NCBI GenBank assembly: GCA_000620945.1
Contig: JHZO01000004.1
Location: 372,001-436,000, forward strand
Direction of reading: 5' to 3'
Source: [Clostridium] viride DSM 6836
GTDB lineage: Bacteria > Bacillota > Clostridia > Oscillospirales > Oscillospiraceae
Length of the DNA: 64,000 nt
The position numbers and the translations under genes are program-made. Below are positions 8,801 through 16,984 of the stretch, piece by piece. The first letter of the stretch is position 1, and each line of letters opens with the position of its first letter. The notes under the pieces are model-generated. The model worked only from the letters and a program-made list of their open reading frames with translations. It searched no databases and was not told the origin of the DNA.

Positions 8801-9263
8801 TAAAAAAAGCGTAATCACCCTATCGGTGAATGGTGCGCTGCAGGATGTGGTGGTGCGCCCTTCCGATCTGCTGCTGGATGTGTTGCGGGAACAACTTGCC
8901 CTGACCGGGGCAAAGCCTGGATGTAAAAATGGCGATTGCGGTGCTTGCACCGTCATGGTGGACGGCTGGCCCATCAAAGCCTGCCTTATGCTTGCTGTCG
9001 AAGCAGAGGGACACGAAATTCTGACCGTGGAAGGTCTGGGTGGAGCGACCGCTGTACAAACTGCTTTTGTAGTCGCAAATGCTTTTCAATGTGGATACTG
9101 TACGTCCGGTTTTTTGATGGTTTGCCAAGCCCTACTCACACAGCATCCCCAGATGCCGGAAGAACATGTCGTTGAAGAGTGGCTGCAAGCCAATTTGTGC
9201 CGCTGTACCAGTTATCAGGAGATTCGAAATGCTGTAATGTTGATGTATGAAGCGCAAAGCTAA
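8787..9263 (+). CDS. Molybdenum hydroxylase [2Fe-2S] subunit
   Basis: 158 residues, the small electron-transfer subunit of the same enzyme. The N-terminal plant-ferredoxin-type cluster ligands are Cys46, Cys51, Cys54 and Cys66 (CKNGDCGAC), and the C-terminal helical domain binds the second cluster through Cys102, Cys105, Cys138 and Cys140 (CGYC and CRC). The start overlaps the end of the FAD subunit by 14 bases and uses a GGAGGAGTGGG site. No cofactor-insertion protein (XdhC/CoxF type) or molybdopterin synthesis gene follows; a terminator does. Confidence 0.95.
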   Translation: MVRYDKKSVITLSVNGALQDVVVRPSDLLLDVLREQLALTGAKPGCKNGDCGACTVMVDGWPIKACLMLAVEAEGHEILTVEGLGGATAVQTAFVVANAFQCGYCTSGFLMVCQALLTQHPQMPEEHVVEEWLQANLCRCTSYQEIRNAVMLMYEAQS

Positions 9264-9264
9264 G

Positions 9265-9298
9265 AGGAGGGTGCCATTGTTGCACCCTCCTGCTTGTT
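9265..9298 (+). terminator. Terminator between the convergent hydroxylase and ABC-transporter operons
   Basis: Perfect stem AGGAGGGTGC/GCACCCTCCT (9265-9274 with 9282-9291), 7-base loop, then GCTTGTTT. It may also serve the minus-strand operon. Confidence 0.8.
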
Positions 9299-9310
9299 TA
9301 GTACCAACTC

Positions 9311-10378
9311 TTAGAAAATTCCCATGATGGTTTTGTACTGCGAATCCGTGAGCTTGATGTGATAGAAAAGCTCATAAAAGCGTTTGACCTCTTGCTTGAT
9401 GTCAAGCTGATATTGCTCAGGGTAGAGGAGGTTTCCCAACCAGGTAATCCCCAGAATTTGATTGACGGAGGGCGGATTGTTGAGAAAGTGGTAGGGGACA
9501 TGAGGGATGCAATAGACACGCTGGTTTGCAACAGCGCTTAATTCCTGCCAGGCAGAATCTTGCAAAATTCGTTGATAGAGCGTTGGTCCATCCACCAAGA
9601 TGACGTCTGGATTCCAATTTAAAAGCTGCTCAAAGGAGACCTCGCTGCCACCTCCCGAACTTACCTGTTCCACATCCGCCACATTTTCGGCCCCAACCCG
9701 TTCCAACACATCCGCATGAAGAGAACCGGCGGCGTTGGTCATGAGACCCGATTCCCCCATGGCCAGATAGACCCTGGTTTTTTCGCGATTCTTCCGTGCT
9801 TCTTTAATGGCATCGGCTTTTTGCAGGGTTTGTTTGCAGTAGGTGGATAGCACTTTGGCTCGTTCCGGCTCCCCTATGAGGTCACCCAGCATAGTATAGG
9901 CTTCGTCCATAGAGTCCAGGGTTGCGGAGATAAACACGGTGGGAATGCCTACCTGCTTTTGCAGCGCATCCATATCCTTTTTTTCGGTCTTTTTCGCTTC
10001 GCCAAGATCAAGAATTACATTGGGGGCAGCCGCAGCCAAGGCCTCCATATTTAAACTGACATTTTTTCCATAGAATTGTCCAAACTTGGGAAGGCTCCAG
10101 TACTTTTGATCGATGTATTGTTTGGCTTCGTCAGAAAAATCACTGGAAAGACCCGACAAACGATCGGGCACCAAGGTGTATAGCATGAGTTGTGCAATGG
10201 GGCCAGAGGGGGCAAGGGATTCAATTTTGTTTGGGATGGCAACGGAACGCCCCACGCTATCTACGAAAATACGAACCTGTTTCGAGGTAGGGATCACTTG
10301 GGATTGGCTGCCGCAGCCGGCTAGGAATAGGGAAAACAGGAAAAAAACCAGTATTCCCCAGGAAATTGACCGTTTCAT
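9311..10378 (-). CDS. ABC transporter substrate-binding lipoprotein (BtuF/FhuD/MolA type)
   Basis: 355 residues with a lipoprotein signal: basic start, hydrophobic stretch and lipobox LAGC with Cys22 as the lipid attachment site, so it is anchored outside the membrane. The rest has the two-lobed class III binding-protein layout of iron-siderophore, cobalamin and molybdate carriers (TroA-like fold). The C-terminal PPSVNQILGITWL stretch is common in this class. RBS AAGGAGCC precedes the ATG. It is the last gene of the operon permease, ATPase, binding protein. Because it faces a molybdenum hydroxylase operon, molybdate or tungstate is a plausible ligand, but iron chelates or cobamides fit equally from sequence. 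Confidence 0.85.
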   Translation of the reverse strand: MKRSISWGILVFFLFSLFLAGCGSQSQVIPTSKQVRIFVDSVGRSVAIPNKIESLAPSGPIAQLMLYTLVPDRLSGLSSDFSDEAKQYIDQKYWSLPKFGQFYGKNVSLNMEALAAAAPNVILDLGEAKKTEKKDMDALQKQVGIPTVFISATLDSMDEAYTMLGDLIGEPERAKVLSTYCKQTLQKADAIKEARKNREKTRVYLAMGESGLMTNAAGSLHADVLERVGAENVADVEQVSSGGGSEVSFEQLLNWNPDVILVDGPTLYQRILQDSAWQELSAVANQRVYCIPHVPYHFLNNPPSVNQILGITWLGNLLYPEQYQLDIKQEVKRFYELFYHIKLTDSQYKTIMGIF

Positions 10379-10435
10379 GCAAGGCTCCTTCCATAATTGA
10401 GTTCAAATTACTACAAGATAACAGATCAGCTTCGC

Positions 10436-11200
10436 TCAAACGAGAGGCACACAGCTTGGAATTCCTCCGAGCGTCTGCACGAGCATGGGGATTCCATAAA
10501 TGCGCTCCAGGAAAGCGGCGTCCAATCCCTCCCGTGGGGAGGGAAGCGAGTAGATAGTTTTATTCTGGAGAATCAACGCCTCATCGGCATAGCGCAAGAC
10601 ATGTTCGGGATTGTGTGTCGACATGAGTACCAAATAGTTGAATTTGGTCAGTTCTTGTATCTGCGCAAGAAGCAGGCTTTGGTTCCCGTAGTCAAGATTG
10701 GCACAGGGTTCATCCATGATAAGAATGGGTGCCTGCTGGGCAATGGCCCTTGCAATGAGAACCAGTTGCTGCTCCCCTCCGGAAAGGTGATCGTAGCACC
10801 GATGGGCTAGATGCGAGATACCAAGAATAGAAAAAGCCTCTTGGGCTACGGTCATCTGTGTCTTTCCTGGACAGGCGATGGGAGAAAGTTGCGACGTGGT
10901 ACCCATGAGGACAAGATCCAATGCGCGATCGGAATAGTGTATCTTACTTCCTTGTGGGATATACGCCATGGTTTTTGCCCGTTCCTTTCGGGACAAGGAG
11001 GATAGATCCCGCTTGCCCACCAAGACCCGGCCCTGTTTCAACGGGAGCAGTCCAAGGATGCAGCGCAGGAGGGTGCTTTTCCCGGCTCCGTTGCATCCTA
11101 AGAGACAAACCAAGTTTCCATACGCAATCTCAAACGAGATATCGTCCAAGACCAGGGAAGCAGGAAATCCAAAGCTGAGGTGTTCCACGCAAAGGCTCAC
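10436..11200 (-). CDS. ABC transporter ATP-binding protein (FecE/BtuD type)
   Basis: 254-residue cytoplasmic ATPase. Walker A GCNGAGKS is at 35-42, the signature LSGGEQQ at 139-145 and Walker B ILIMDEP at 159-165, so it should be active. Length and motif spacing fit the BtuD/FecE/FhuC group that pairs with 10-helix permeases. Its GTG start overlaps the TGA of the permease gene, giving translational coupling. It energises uptake of the ligand bound by the downstream lipoprotein. Confidence 0.92.
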   Translation of the reverse strand: MSLCVEHLSFGFPASLVLDDISFEIAYGNLVCLLGCNGAGKSTLLRCILGLLPLKQGRVLVGKRDLSSLSRKERAKTMAYIPQGSKIHYSDRALDLVLMGTTSQLSPIACPGKTQMTVAQEAFSILGISHLAHRCYDHLSGGEQQLVLIARAIAQQAPILIMDEPCANLDYGNQSLLLAQIQELTKFNYLVLMSTHNPEHVLRYADEALILQNKTIYSLPSPREGLDAAFLERIYGIPMLVQTLGGIPSCVPLV

Positions 11201-12210
11201 ATGCGGCCTCCTTTCTTAAGAATAAAAAACAAACAAAAGGGGGCACCCACAAAGGCAGTCAAAATCCCAATGGGGATTTCGCTGGTCGCCATCAAGCGGG
11301 ATACGTTGTCAGCCAGCATCAAAAAGCTAGCACCCAGGAGCAGGGAAGCGGGGAGAGCACGTGAAAAACTGCTCCCCACCAACAGCCTGGCGATATGCGG
11401 AATTACAAGACCCACCCAGCCAATCAGGCCGGAAATGGAAACACAGGCCGCGGTGATCAAGGTAGCACAAAGGACGACTAAGGTGCGAAGTGGTTTGACC
11501 GGAATTCCCATAGTGCTTGCCTCTTCATCCCCCACCGTCATGACGTTGATATTCCATCGGAATAGAATAAGGAGAAGAATGCCGAGGAGAATCACAGGGG
11601 CAGAGAAGCAAAGATCCCGGGTACGGATGGAAGCCAGAGAACCCATAAGCCAATAGGTGATGGCAGGAAGCGTATTTGTGGGGTCGGCAACCAACTTGAT
11701 GTACGAGATCCCGGCAGAGGCGAGGGAGCCGACCATAATGCCAGATAGGATCAGGCAGAGCATTTGGTTCCACTGCACCTTCGAATTCATGAGTAGGACA
11801 AGGGCAAGGGCACAAAGGCCTCCAGCAAAGGCGGTCAAGGTAGTGAGGTGATAGTCTAGGCCGATGAGAAGTCCGATTGCCGCGCCCAGGCAGGCCCCAT
11901 TGGATGCTCCAAGCATATCAGGAGACGCCATGGGATTCTGAAAAATTCCCTGATAGGCACAGCCAGAAGCAGACAGACCGGCGCCGATCAAAGCGCCCAT
12001 CAGGACGCGGGGAACGCGAATTTGCAGGAGTACCGTCTCCACCTGACTTGTCCAAGTAGCGTCCATTGGAACAATTTGGGACCATAACACCTTTATGACG
12101 GTGAGAGGGTCAATGGGATAGCGCCCTAGTCCAAGGGATGCCATCAGTAGGATTAAGAAGAGAAGCGTCAGAATCAACAGGCGAGTGCGATTTTGCTTGT
12201 TCGTGAGCAA
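11197..12210 (-). CDS. ABC transporter permease, FecCD/BtuC family
   Basis: About 337 residues, highly hydrophobic, with the many membrane helices of the FecCD/BtuC permease family (importers of iron chelates, cobamides, or molybdate in the MolBC subgroup). PRVLMGALIGAGLSASG (about 70-85) is the typical conserved segment before helix 3, and GLVIPH near the C-terminal third is the helix-pair region that contacts the ATPase. A GTG at 12219 is also in frame but overlaps the GAGAGG ribosome site; the TTG at 12210 is better spaced. First gene of the three-gene uptake operon. Confidence 0.9.
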   Translation of the reverse strand: MLTNKQNRTRLLILTLLFLILLMASLGLGRYPIDPLTVIKVLWSQIVPMDATWTSQVETVLLQIRVPRVLMGALIGAGLSASGCAYQGIFQNPMASPDMLGASNGACLGAAIGLLIGLDYHLTTLTAFAGGLCALALVLLMNSKVQWNQMLCLILSGIMVGSLASAGISYIKLVADPTNTLPAITYWLMGSLASIRTRDLCFSAPVILLGILLLILFRWNINVMTVGDEEASTMGIPVKPLRTLVVLCATLITAACVSISGLIGWVGLVIPHIARLLVGSSFSRALPASLLLGASFLMLADNVSRLMATSEIPIGILTAFVGAPFCLFFILKKGGRM

Positions 12211-12405
12211 AACGAACACCTCTCATCGGTAGAATACCATCGCTTATGGTGCGGTTGTCCATCAAAAATGGGAACAGTACGCTTTGATTCCCAGTAAAGA
12301 GGTTGGTTGCAGAAAGCAAATACGATAATACCTATGCTTGTTTCAGGGGATTTAGTATTCGAAGTTTAGGTACAGGCTGGCAGGCGAGGCACCGATATTT
12401 TTTGG

Positions 12406-12434
12406 TTGACAAGCCAGGCTCCGTGACATATAAT
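12406..12434 (+). promoter_or_regulatory. Promoter of the flippase leader transcript
   Basis: TTGACA (12406-12411), 17 bases, TATAAT (12429-12434): a perfect consensus sigma-A promoter. Transcription should begin near 12441, leaving a leader of about 135 bases before the ATG at 12577. Confidence 0.9.
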
Positions 12435-12440
12435 GCAGAG

Positions 12441-12540
12441 GCAAGTGCATACACTGGTAGGTGAGGCTTTCGAAAGAAACGGGAGCTAAAACTGGTTCAT
12501 GGGAATCCTTATGACTGCCGAAGCAGTGATAGGGATTTTT
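12441..12540 (+). promoter_or_regulatory. Structured leader RNA with intrinsic terminator (candidate riboswitch/attenuator)
   Basis: The leader holds a small hairpin AGTG-CATA-CACT (12444-12455), a GGTAGGTGAGGCTTTCGAAAG segment split around a CTTTCGAAAG self-complement, then a terminator: a 14-pair stem with one mismatch (12506-12519 with 12524-12537), tetraloop CGAA and six T. The terminator lies before the gene, so transcription must be controlled by whatever folds upstream. I could not match the upstream part to a known riboswitch class; GGTGAGGCT recalls the start of M-box RNAs but the rest does not fit. Confidence 0.6.
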
Positions 12541-12576
12541 TGTGTTTTCAAAAAGAAATTAAGGAGAGGACGGCAA

Positions 12577-14271
12577 ATGAAACAGCAAACTTCAACCAAA
12601 GCATTTGCAATCCTGAGTACTGCGAGCGTCATCAGCAAGACCCTTGCCTTTCTCTACTTGCCGATCCAAGCCATGCTCGTCCATGACTTCGGGAATGGGG
12701 TCATTAGTGCTGGCTTTAAGCTATATATCTTGCTGTATGCCTTGACCAATGCGGGATTGCCTCTCATCATCTCAAAGTTCATTGCCGAGCAAGTGGATGC
12801 AGGTGATTACAAAGGGGCTTTCCTTGTGTTTCGCAGCGCATTCACCATTTCCCTTGCCCTGGGTCTGCTCTCCTCTCTGTTCACCTTCTTTGCCTCCGGG
12901 CTCCTTGCGGCCTGGTGTGGCATGCCGGAAGCAAGGTTAATGTTTCTATGCATTGCCCCCGCCTTCCTATTTTCAGCGGTTTCCTGCGCCATGCATGGCT
13001 ATTTTCAGGGACGACACACCATGACCCCCACCGCGCTGGCTCAGATTTTGGAACAATTGGTGAACTCCGGCTTGACGGTGCTGTTCGAGGTTCTGTTGTT
13101 CCGCTTCGCCATTCAGAGACAACTGGATGCCGTTTCCTATACCGCAGCAGGATCTTCCATTGCTACGGTGGTCGCGGTGGCAAGCTCCGCTCTGTTTTTG
13201 ACCGGCCTCTTTCTCTTGGATCGCCATCGGAACCGGGCCTGGGAAGCGAGCCAGCAATCCCTCGTCTCATCCCATCTGAGGGCACGGGATGTGTATCGGC
13301 GGCTGTTAAGCTTTATGCTTCCCGCCATGCTAACGGTGCTTGCCTCGGGGGCAATGGATCTGATTGATACCAGGATGTGCATTCCCATGCTGGTGTCCAG
13401 TGGGTATAGTACGGAACAGGCCTATTCTCTCTTTGGCATATACGCCACCAAGTATCAACGGCTTCTTACCTTGCCCTTGCTCTTTGCGACCCCTATGGTG
13501 ACCGCCATCATTCCTGCCCTGTCCGCCGCCCATGCCCGAAAGGAAACGGCGACGTTTTTGCATAAGGTTCAGCAAGCGTTTCGGATGAACTGTATTGTGG
13601 TACTGCCGATTACGGCTGCCATTGCCCTCCTATCCAAGCCAGTGATCACCTTGATTTTCCTCGCCGAAAACAAGGGGGCCATGTTGCTGAGCGTCGGCAT
13701 TTGGGCGGCCGTACTCTTTACCGTACAGACGATCCAATCGGGGGTACTCATTGCACTCAATCAACCTCGAATCCCTCCGCTATCGATGTTGGCCGGCATG
13801 CTTGCCAAAATTGCCTGCAACTACTTTCTCATTCCGATTCCTTCCATTCACATCTATGGGGCACTCATTGGCAATGGATTGGCGCTCTTGATTTCCATCG
13901 CAATCAACCAAGCCTTCATTCACAAAAGCCTTGGGCAATCCATCCCCATTTGGTGCTTTTTCAAGATGCCTTGGATTGCTTCTATGCTGATGGGACTGAT
14001 GAGCTTGGGTGTGTATACTGGCTTATATGGACTGTTCCAACTGCTATCCCTTGGTACGATTTGGGCCAATGATCTTGCCCTTTTATTCACGGTTCCGTTT
14101 GGTGCGGTGGTGTATTTCATCCTAAGTGTTCGCATGAGGATCATTCATCCAGGGGATTTGGAACAATTGCCCTGTAAGAACCTTGTTTTGATGCTTTCTA
14201 ACAAGATCCCATTTCTTACGTTTCCGACGCTTCAATCTGAAGTCCATGACGGCGATGGCCGAGAACAATAA
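12577..14271 (+). CDS. SpoVB/MurJ-like polysaccharide or lipid-linked precursor flippase (MOP superfamily)
   Basis: 564 residues with about 14 hydrophobic segments. The N-terminal region with GYFQG followed by PTA...EQ (about 145-170) and the overall layout match the SpoVB/YtgP branch of the MOP superfamily, whose members flip lipid-linked cell-wall or polysaccharide precursors across the cytoplasmic membrane, some needed for spore cortex. The ATG at 12577 has GGAGAGGA six bases upstream; the frame is open back to 12499, through the leader terminator, but no ribosome site supports that start. Expression should depend on read-through of the leader terminator. The exact substrate is unknown. 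Confidence 0.85.
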   Translation: MKQQTSTKAFAILSTASVISKTLAFLYLPIQAMLVHDFGNGVISAGFKLYILLYALTNAGLPLIISKFIAEQVDAGDYKGAFLVFRSAFTISLALGLLSSLFTFFASGLLAAWCGMPEARLMFLCIAPAFLFSAVSCAMHGYFQGRHTMTPTALAQILEQLVNSGLTVLFEVLLFRFAIQRQLDAVSYTAAGSSIATVVAVASSALFLTGLFLLDRHRNRAWEASQQSLVSSHLRARDVYRRLLSFMLPAMLTVLASGAMDLIDTRMCIPMLVSSGYSTEQAYSLFGIYATKYQRLLTLPLLFATPMVTAIIPALSAAHARKETATFLHKVQQAFRMNCIVVLPITAAIALLSKPVITLIFLAENKGAMLLSVGIWAAVLFTVQTIQSGVLIALNQPRIPPLSMLAGMLAKIACNYFLIPIPSIHIYGALIGNGLALLISIAINQAFIHKSLGQSIPIWCFFKMPWIASMLMGLMSLGVYTGLYGLFQLLSLGTIWANDLALLFTVPFGAVVYFILSVRMRIIHPGDLEQLPCKNLVLMLSNKIPFLTFPTLQSEVHDGDGREQ

Positions 14272-14310
14272 AAATCCGAACCTTCCCATTGGAAGGTTCG
14301 GATTTTATTT
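14271..14310 (+). terminator. Bidirectional terminator between flippase and pyrophosphatase
   Basis: Perfect 16-base stem AAAATCCGAACCTTCC with its complement around loop CATT, then TATTTT. Being A/T flanked on both sides it can end both convergent transcripts. Confidence 0.92.
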
Positions 14311-14341
14311 TGAAACGATCGCTAGAAAGGAGACAAAGACC

Positions 14342-14875
14342 TTACTTACAGTATACCTCAACGTAATACTCGCGGCACTTATCGATAATTTCCATGGCAG
14401 CTTCACGCCCCTGCTCTTCATTGACAACGGTTTCCTTGCCCTCTAAATGCTTGTACACTTGGAAAAAATGGCGCATCTCAGAAAACAGGTGAGGCGGCAA
14501 ATCGGAGATATCGCGGTAGGAATTGTAGGTGGGATCGCTAAAGGGAATGGCAATGATCTTTTCATCCAACTTTCCACAATCCAACATGGTAAAGACCCCA
14601 ATGGGGTAGCATCGCACTAAGCTCATGGGGTGAATCACTTCACTCGACAGAACCAACACATCCAGTGGATCGCCATCGTCCGATAAGGTGCGGGGAATCA
14701 GCCCATAGTTTGCGGGGTAATGGGTTGAGGTATGAAGGATACGGTCCAGAATAATGAGTCCCGTTTCTTTATCGAGCTCGTATTTTTTCTTCGAACCCTT
14801 TTCGATCTCGATCACCGCGACAAAATCTTCCGCAGCAATGCGAGAAGGGTTCATATCATGCCAAATATTTGACAT
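14342..14875 (-). CDS. ppa: Soluble inorganic pyrophosphatase (family I)
   Basis: 177 residues, the usual bacterial family I length. It hydrolyses pyrophosphate to two phosphates in the cytoplasm, driving biosynthetic reactions. The Mg2+-binding signature DGDPLD is at 67-72, and Glu23, Lys31 and the YPANYG segment (53-58) that line the active site in this family are visible. AAAGGATG precedes the ATG at 14875. A clear promoter lies about 100 bases upstream, so it is a single-gene unit. Confidence 0.96.
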   Translation of the reverse strand: MSNIWHDMNPSRIAAEDFVAVIEIEKGSKKKYELDKETGLIILDRILHTSTHYPANYGLIPRTLSDDGDPLDVLVLSSEVIHPMSLVRCYPIGVFTMLDCGKLDEKIIAIPFSDPTYNSYRDISDLPPHLFSEMRHFFQVYKHLEGKETVVNEEQGREAAMEIIDKCREYYVEVYCK

Positions 14876-14975
14876 CTTGTGTTCATCCTTTCCACCGAAC
14901 CCCTAAGAATTCTTTCCCCGATCCATCTGGAGAAAACTCGCAACGGGGATTCAAATGTGTCGTCATTGTCTCCGT

Positions 14976-15004
14976 ATTCTATCATTCTTTTTGAACCGTG
15001 GCAA
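14976..15004 (-). promoter_or_regulatory. Promoter of ppa
   Basis: Minus-strand TTGCCA (15004-14999), 17-base spacer, TAGAAT (14981-14976). The rest of the 423-base gap to the next gene holds only a small hairpin GCCGTGCC-T6-GGGACGGC (15123-15144); no other gene was seen there. Confidence 0.75.
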
Positions 15005-15298
15005 GGGGAAAGCGATCGGACTTCTGCATCTCGGGTGGATTGAAATTGTGGAAGAGAAGATCCCGAATGCGATATCTCATGGGTTTTTCGAGAGCCTTTT
15101 AAGAATGGATTTCATGCTAAGAGCCGTGCCTTTTTTGGGACGGCATGACAGTATTGTTCCGGTAAGTGGACATACTAGTTTCAATTGACGAGAGAATATG
15201 GTACCCTTTGGGTGTGGTGTTTTTCCATTGTGATTTTGTTACAGTCAGAACCCAGCAAATATGCCATAATGCTAACAGAAACAACGAGGTGATTGTGT

Positions 15299-16165
15299 AT
15301 GTCAGATGTCATTATTATTGGAAATGGACCTGCCGGCATTTCCGCTTCTTTATATACCAAACGAGCCGGCCTTACGACTACGGTGATCGGAAAAGACTAT
15401 GGTGCCTTACAGAAAACCGATCAAATCGATAACTATTATGGATTTTCAGAAACCATCACGGGAACCGAGCTTTTAGAAAACGGACTTCAGCAAGCAAAAC
15501 GCTTAGGGGTAGAGTTGGTAAGCGCAGAGGTGCTTGGCTTGGATTACGATACACAGTTTACTGTCAAAACCTCACAAGGTGACTTTTCCGCCGCCGGACT
15601 TGTGTTGGCAACTGGGGCCCAGCGTACGGCCCCGAGAATTCCAGGACTTGCGGAGTATGAAGGAAAAGGCGTTAGTTATTGCGCGGTCTGTGATTCCTAT
15701 TTCTATAGAGGAAAAGACGTTGCTGTCCTTGGTTGCTGTGACTATGCCTTGCATGAAGCCATGGAACTACTGCCGCTTGTAAACTCCGTGACCATAGTAA
15801 CGAATGGAGAAACGCCTGGCGTAGCAATTCCTAGTGACATCCAGGTAATCACCACACCAATCCAGGAATTCGTGGGAGAGGACACCATAAACCGTGTGTT
15901 ATTCCAGGATGGCAGCCAGATATCCGTGGCTGGAATCTTTATTGCTGTGGGCGTTGCAGGAAGCAGCGACCTTGCACGAAAGATTGGGGCTCAAACGCAA
16001 GGGAACAAAATTATGGTGGATGACACCATGGCAACCAACATACCCGGATTCTATGCGGCCGGGGATTGTACGGGTGGTATGCTTCAAATTGCAAAAGCAG
16101 TCTATGAGGGAGCACAAGCCGGAACTCAGTTGGTGAAGTATCTGCGCAAGCAAAAGAAAGCCTAA
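15299..16165 (+). CDS. Thioredoxin-reductase-like flavoprotein, probably not NADPH-dependent
   Basis: 288 residues, low-molecular-weight thioredoxin reductase fold. The FAD-binding motif GNGPAG is at 8-13 and the redox-active disulfide CAVC at 128-131. The second nucleotide site is abnormal: where NADPH-dependent enzymes have GGGDSA, this protein has GCCDYA (145-150), and the HRRxxxR motif is missing. That pattern is known from clostridial ferredoxin-dependent (FFTR) and related flavin thioredoxin reductases. The ATG at 15299 is chosen because GAGGTGA lies seven bases before it. Two small genes follow in the same operon. A thioredoxin gene is not in the window. Confidence 0.85.
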   Translation: MSDVIIIGNGPAGISASLYTKRAGLTTTVIGKDYGALQKTDQIDNYYGFSETITGTELLENGLQQAKRLGVELVSAEVLGLDYDTQFTVKTSQGDFSAAGLVLATGAQRTAPRIPGLAEYEGKGVSYCAVCDSYFYRGKDVAVLGCCDYALHEAMELLPLVNSVTIVTNGETPGVAIPSDIQVITTPIQEFVGEDTINRVLFQDGSQISVAGIFIAVGVAGSSDLARKIGAQTQGNKIMVDDTMATNIPGFYAAGDCTGGMLQIAKAVYEGAQAGTQLVKYLRKQKKA

Positions 16166-16219
16166 CCTCAGTTTAATCTTGCGGTTAGGGATCGATTGGA
16201 ACAGAAAGGAGAATGTATC

Positions 16220-16510
16220 ATGAAGCCTTTTATAAAATCGAAGGAAGAAACTAAGATGAGTGACCAGTGTTTGGGTACGTATTCCGGTTACGGGATGAAG
16301 GAAGAGCTCTTTCAGAAGGAAAACGGTGAATTCTTCCTGATGGGGAAGGGTGGCCCATCCACAAAATACGCGGTCCATTGTTGCGGAAACTTAATCGCAG
16401 GAAGTAAAATTACGCCGCTCAGTGTAGAATCTGCACAGCAGTGGGCAAAGGAAAAGCTCACGGAAGAGGACTATGGAGCCCTATTTCCAAAGGCAGGTGA
16501 TCTTACATGA
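16220..16510 (+). CDS. Small hypothetical protein, operon with thioredoxin-reductase-like gene
   Basis: 96 residues, no signal peptide or membrane helix. AGGAG lies eight bases before the ATG. Contains a Cys pair VHCCGN (about 54-59) and a C-terminal acidic helix. I do not recognise the family. The 54-base gap from the reductase gene and the 4-base ATGA overlap with the next gene indicate one transcript, which suggests a role tied to redox chemistry of the flavoprotein, but this is inference only. Confidence 0.7.
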   Translation: MKPFIKSKEETKMSDQCLGTYSGYGMKEELFQKENGEFFLMGKGGPSTKYAVHCCGNLIAGSKITPLSVESAQQWAKEKLTEEDYGALFPKAGDLT

Positions 16511-16743
16511 CGACCATGCTTGCAAGGGTACAGGAGAAACAAGACGCAGCGCTATGGGTGATGGATTTAGATACCTCACAGGAAGTATTGGTAAAGGGTG
16601 AGACTCTCTCGCTCCTTGCTCCAAACGATGTGATTGAAGTTACCTTTGACGGAATGAAGACGAAAAGCACCCCTCTACAGATCTATGCCAGTGATATTCG
16701 CCTGATCTCTTCCTGTGGATGCTCTCACGTTCATGCGGATTGA
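16507..16743 (+). CDS. Small hypothetical protein, third gene of the reductase operon
   Basis: 78 residues starting in an ATGA overlap with the preceding gene. Mostly beta-strand-like with alternating hydrophobics, and a C-terminal SCGCSHVHAD tail carrying Cys and His residues that could bind metal. Not recognised. A strong terminator follows directly, closing the three-gene operon. Confidence 0.65.
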   Translation: MTTMLARVQEKQDAALWVMDLDTSQEVLVKGETLSLLAPNDVIEVTFDGMKTKSTPLQIYASDIRLISSCGCSHVHAD

Positions 16744-16771
16744 TCCGTTCCATTTTTCCAGAAAACAAGGC

Positions 16772-16810
16772 AAAAAAGCACTCTGAAGCTTGCTCAGGGT
16801 GCTTTTTTTT
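16772..16810 (+). terminator. Terminator of the reductase operon
   Basis: Stem GCACTCTGA/TCAGGGTGC (one G-T pair) flanked by A6 and T8. Confidence 0.9.
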
Positions 16811-16874
16811 ACCTGCCTTCTTGTAATTTAAAAAGAAGAAACTACTATTTGTATCAAAAAATCGCGAAATACCC

Positions 16875-16903
16875 TTGCACTGACCCAACGCAAGTGCTAT
16901 ATT
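16875..16903 (+). promoter_or_regulatory. Promoter of the SulP permease gene
   Basis: TTGCAC (16875-16880), 17 bases, TATATT (16898-16903). A CTTGC/GCAAG inverted repeat lies across the spacer. Confidence 0.7.
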
Positions 16904-16984
16904 GGGACTTGTGTTCACTTTCGACGCTCTTAGAACGAATCCTTGAGCGCCGTCCAAGTAGAGGTAGAATTTGGGGGGTTTTTC

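Noticed and set aside
12441-12540. M-box (Mg2+) or molybdenum-cofactor riboswitch
   Set aside because: Only a GGTGAGGCT fragment resembles the M-box; the remaining conserved blocks of either class are missing. Left as an unclassified leader.
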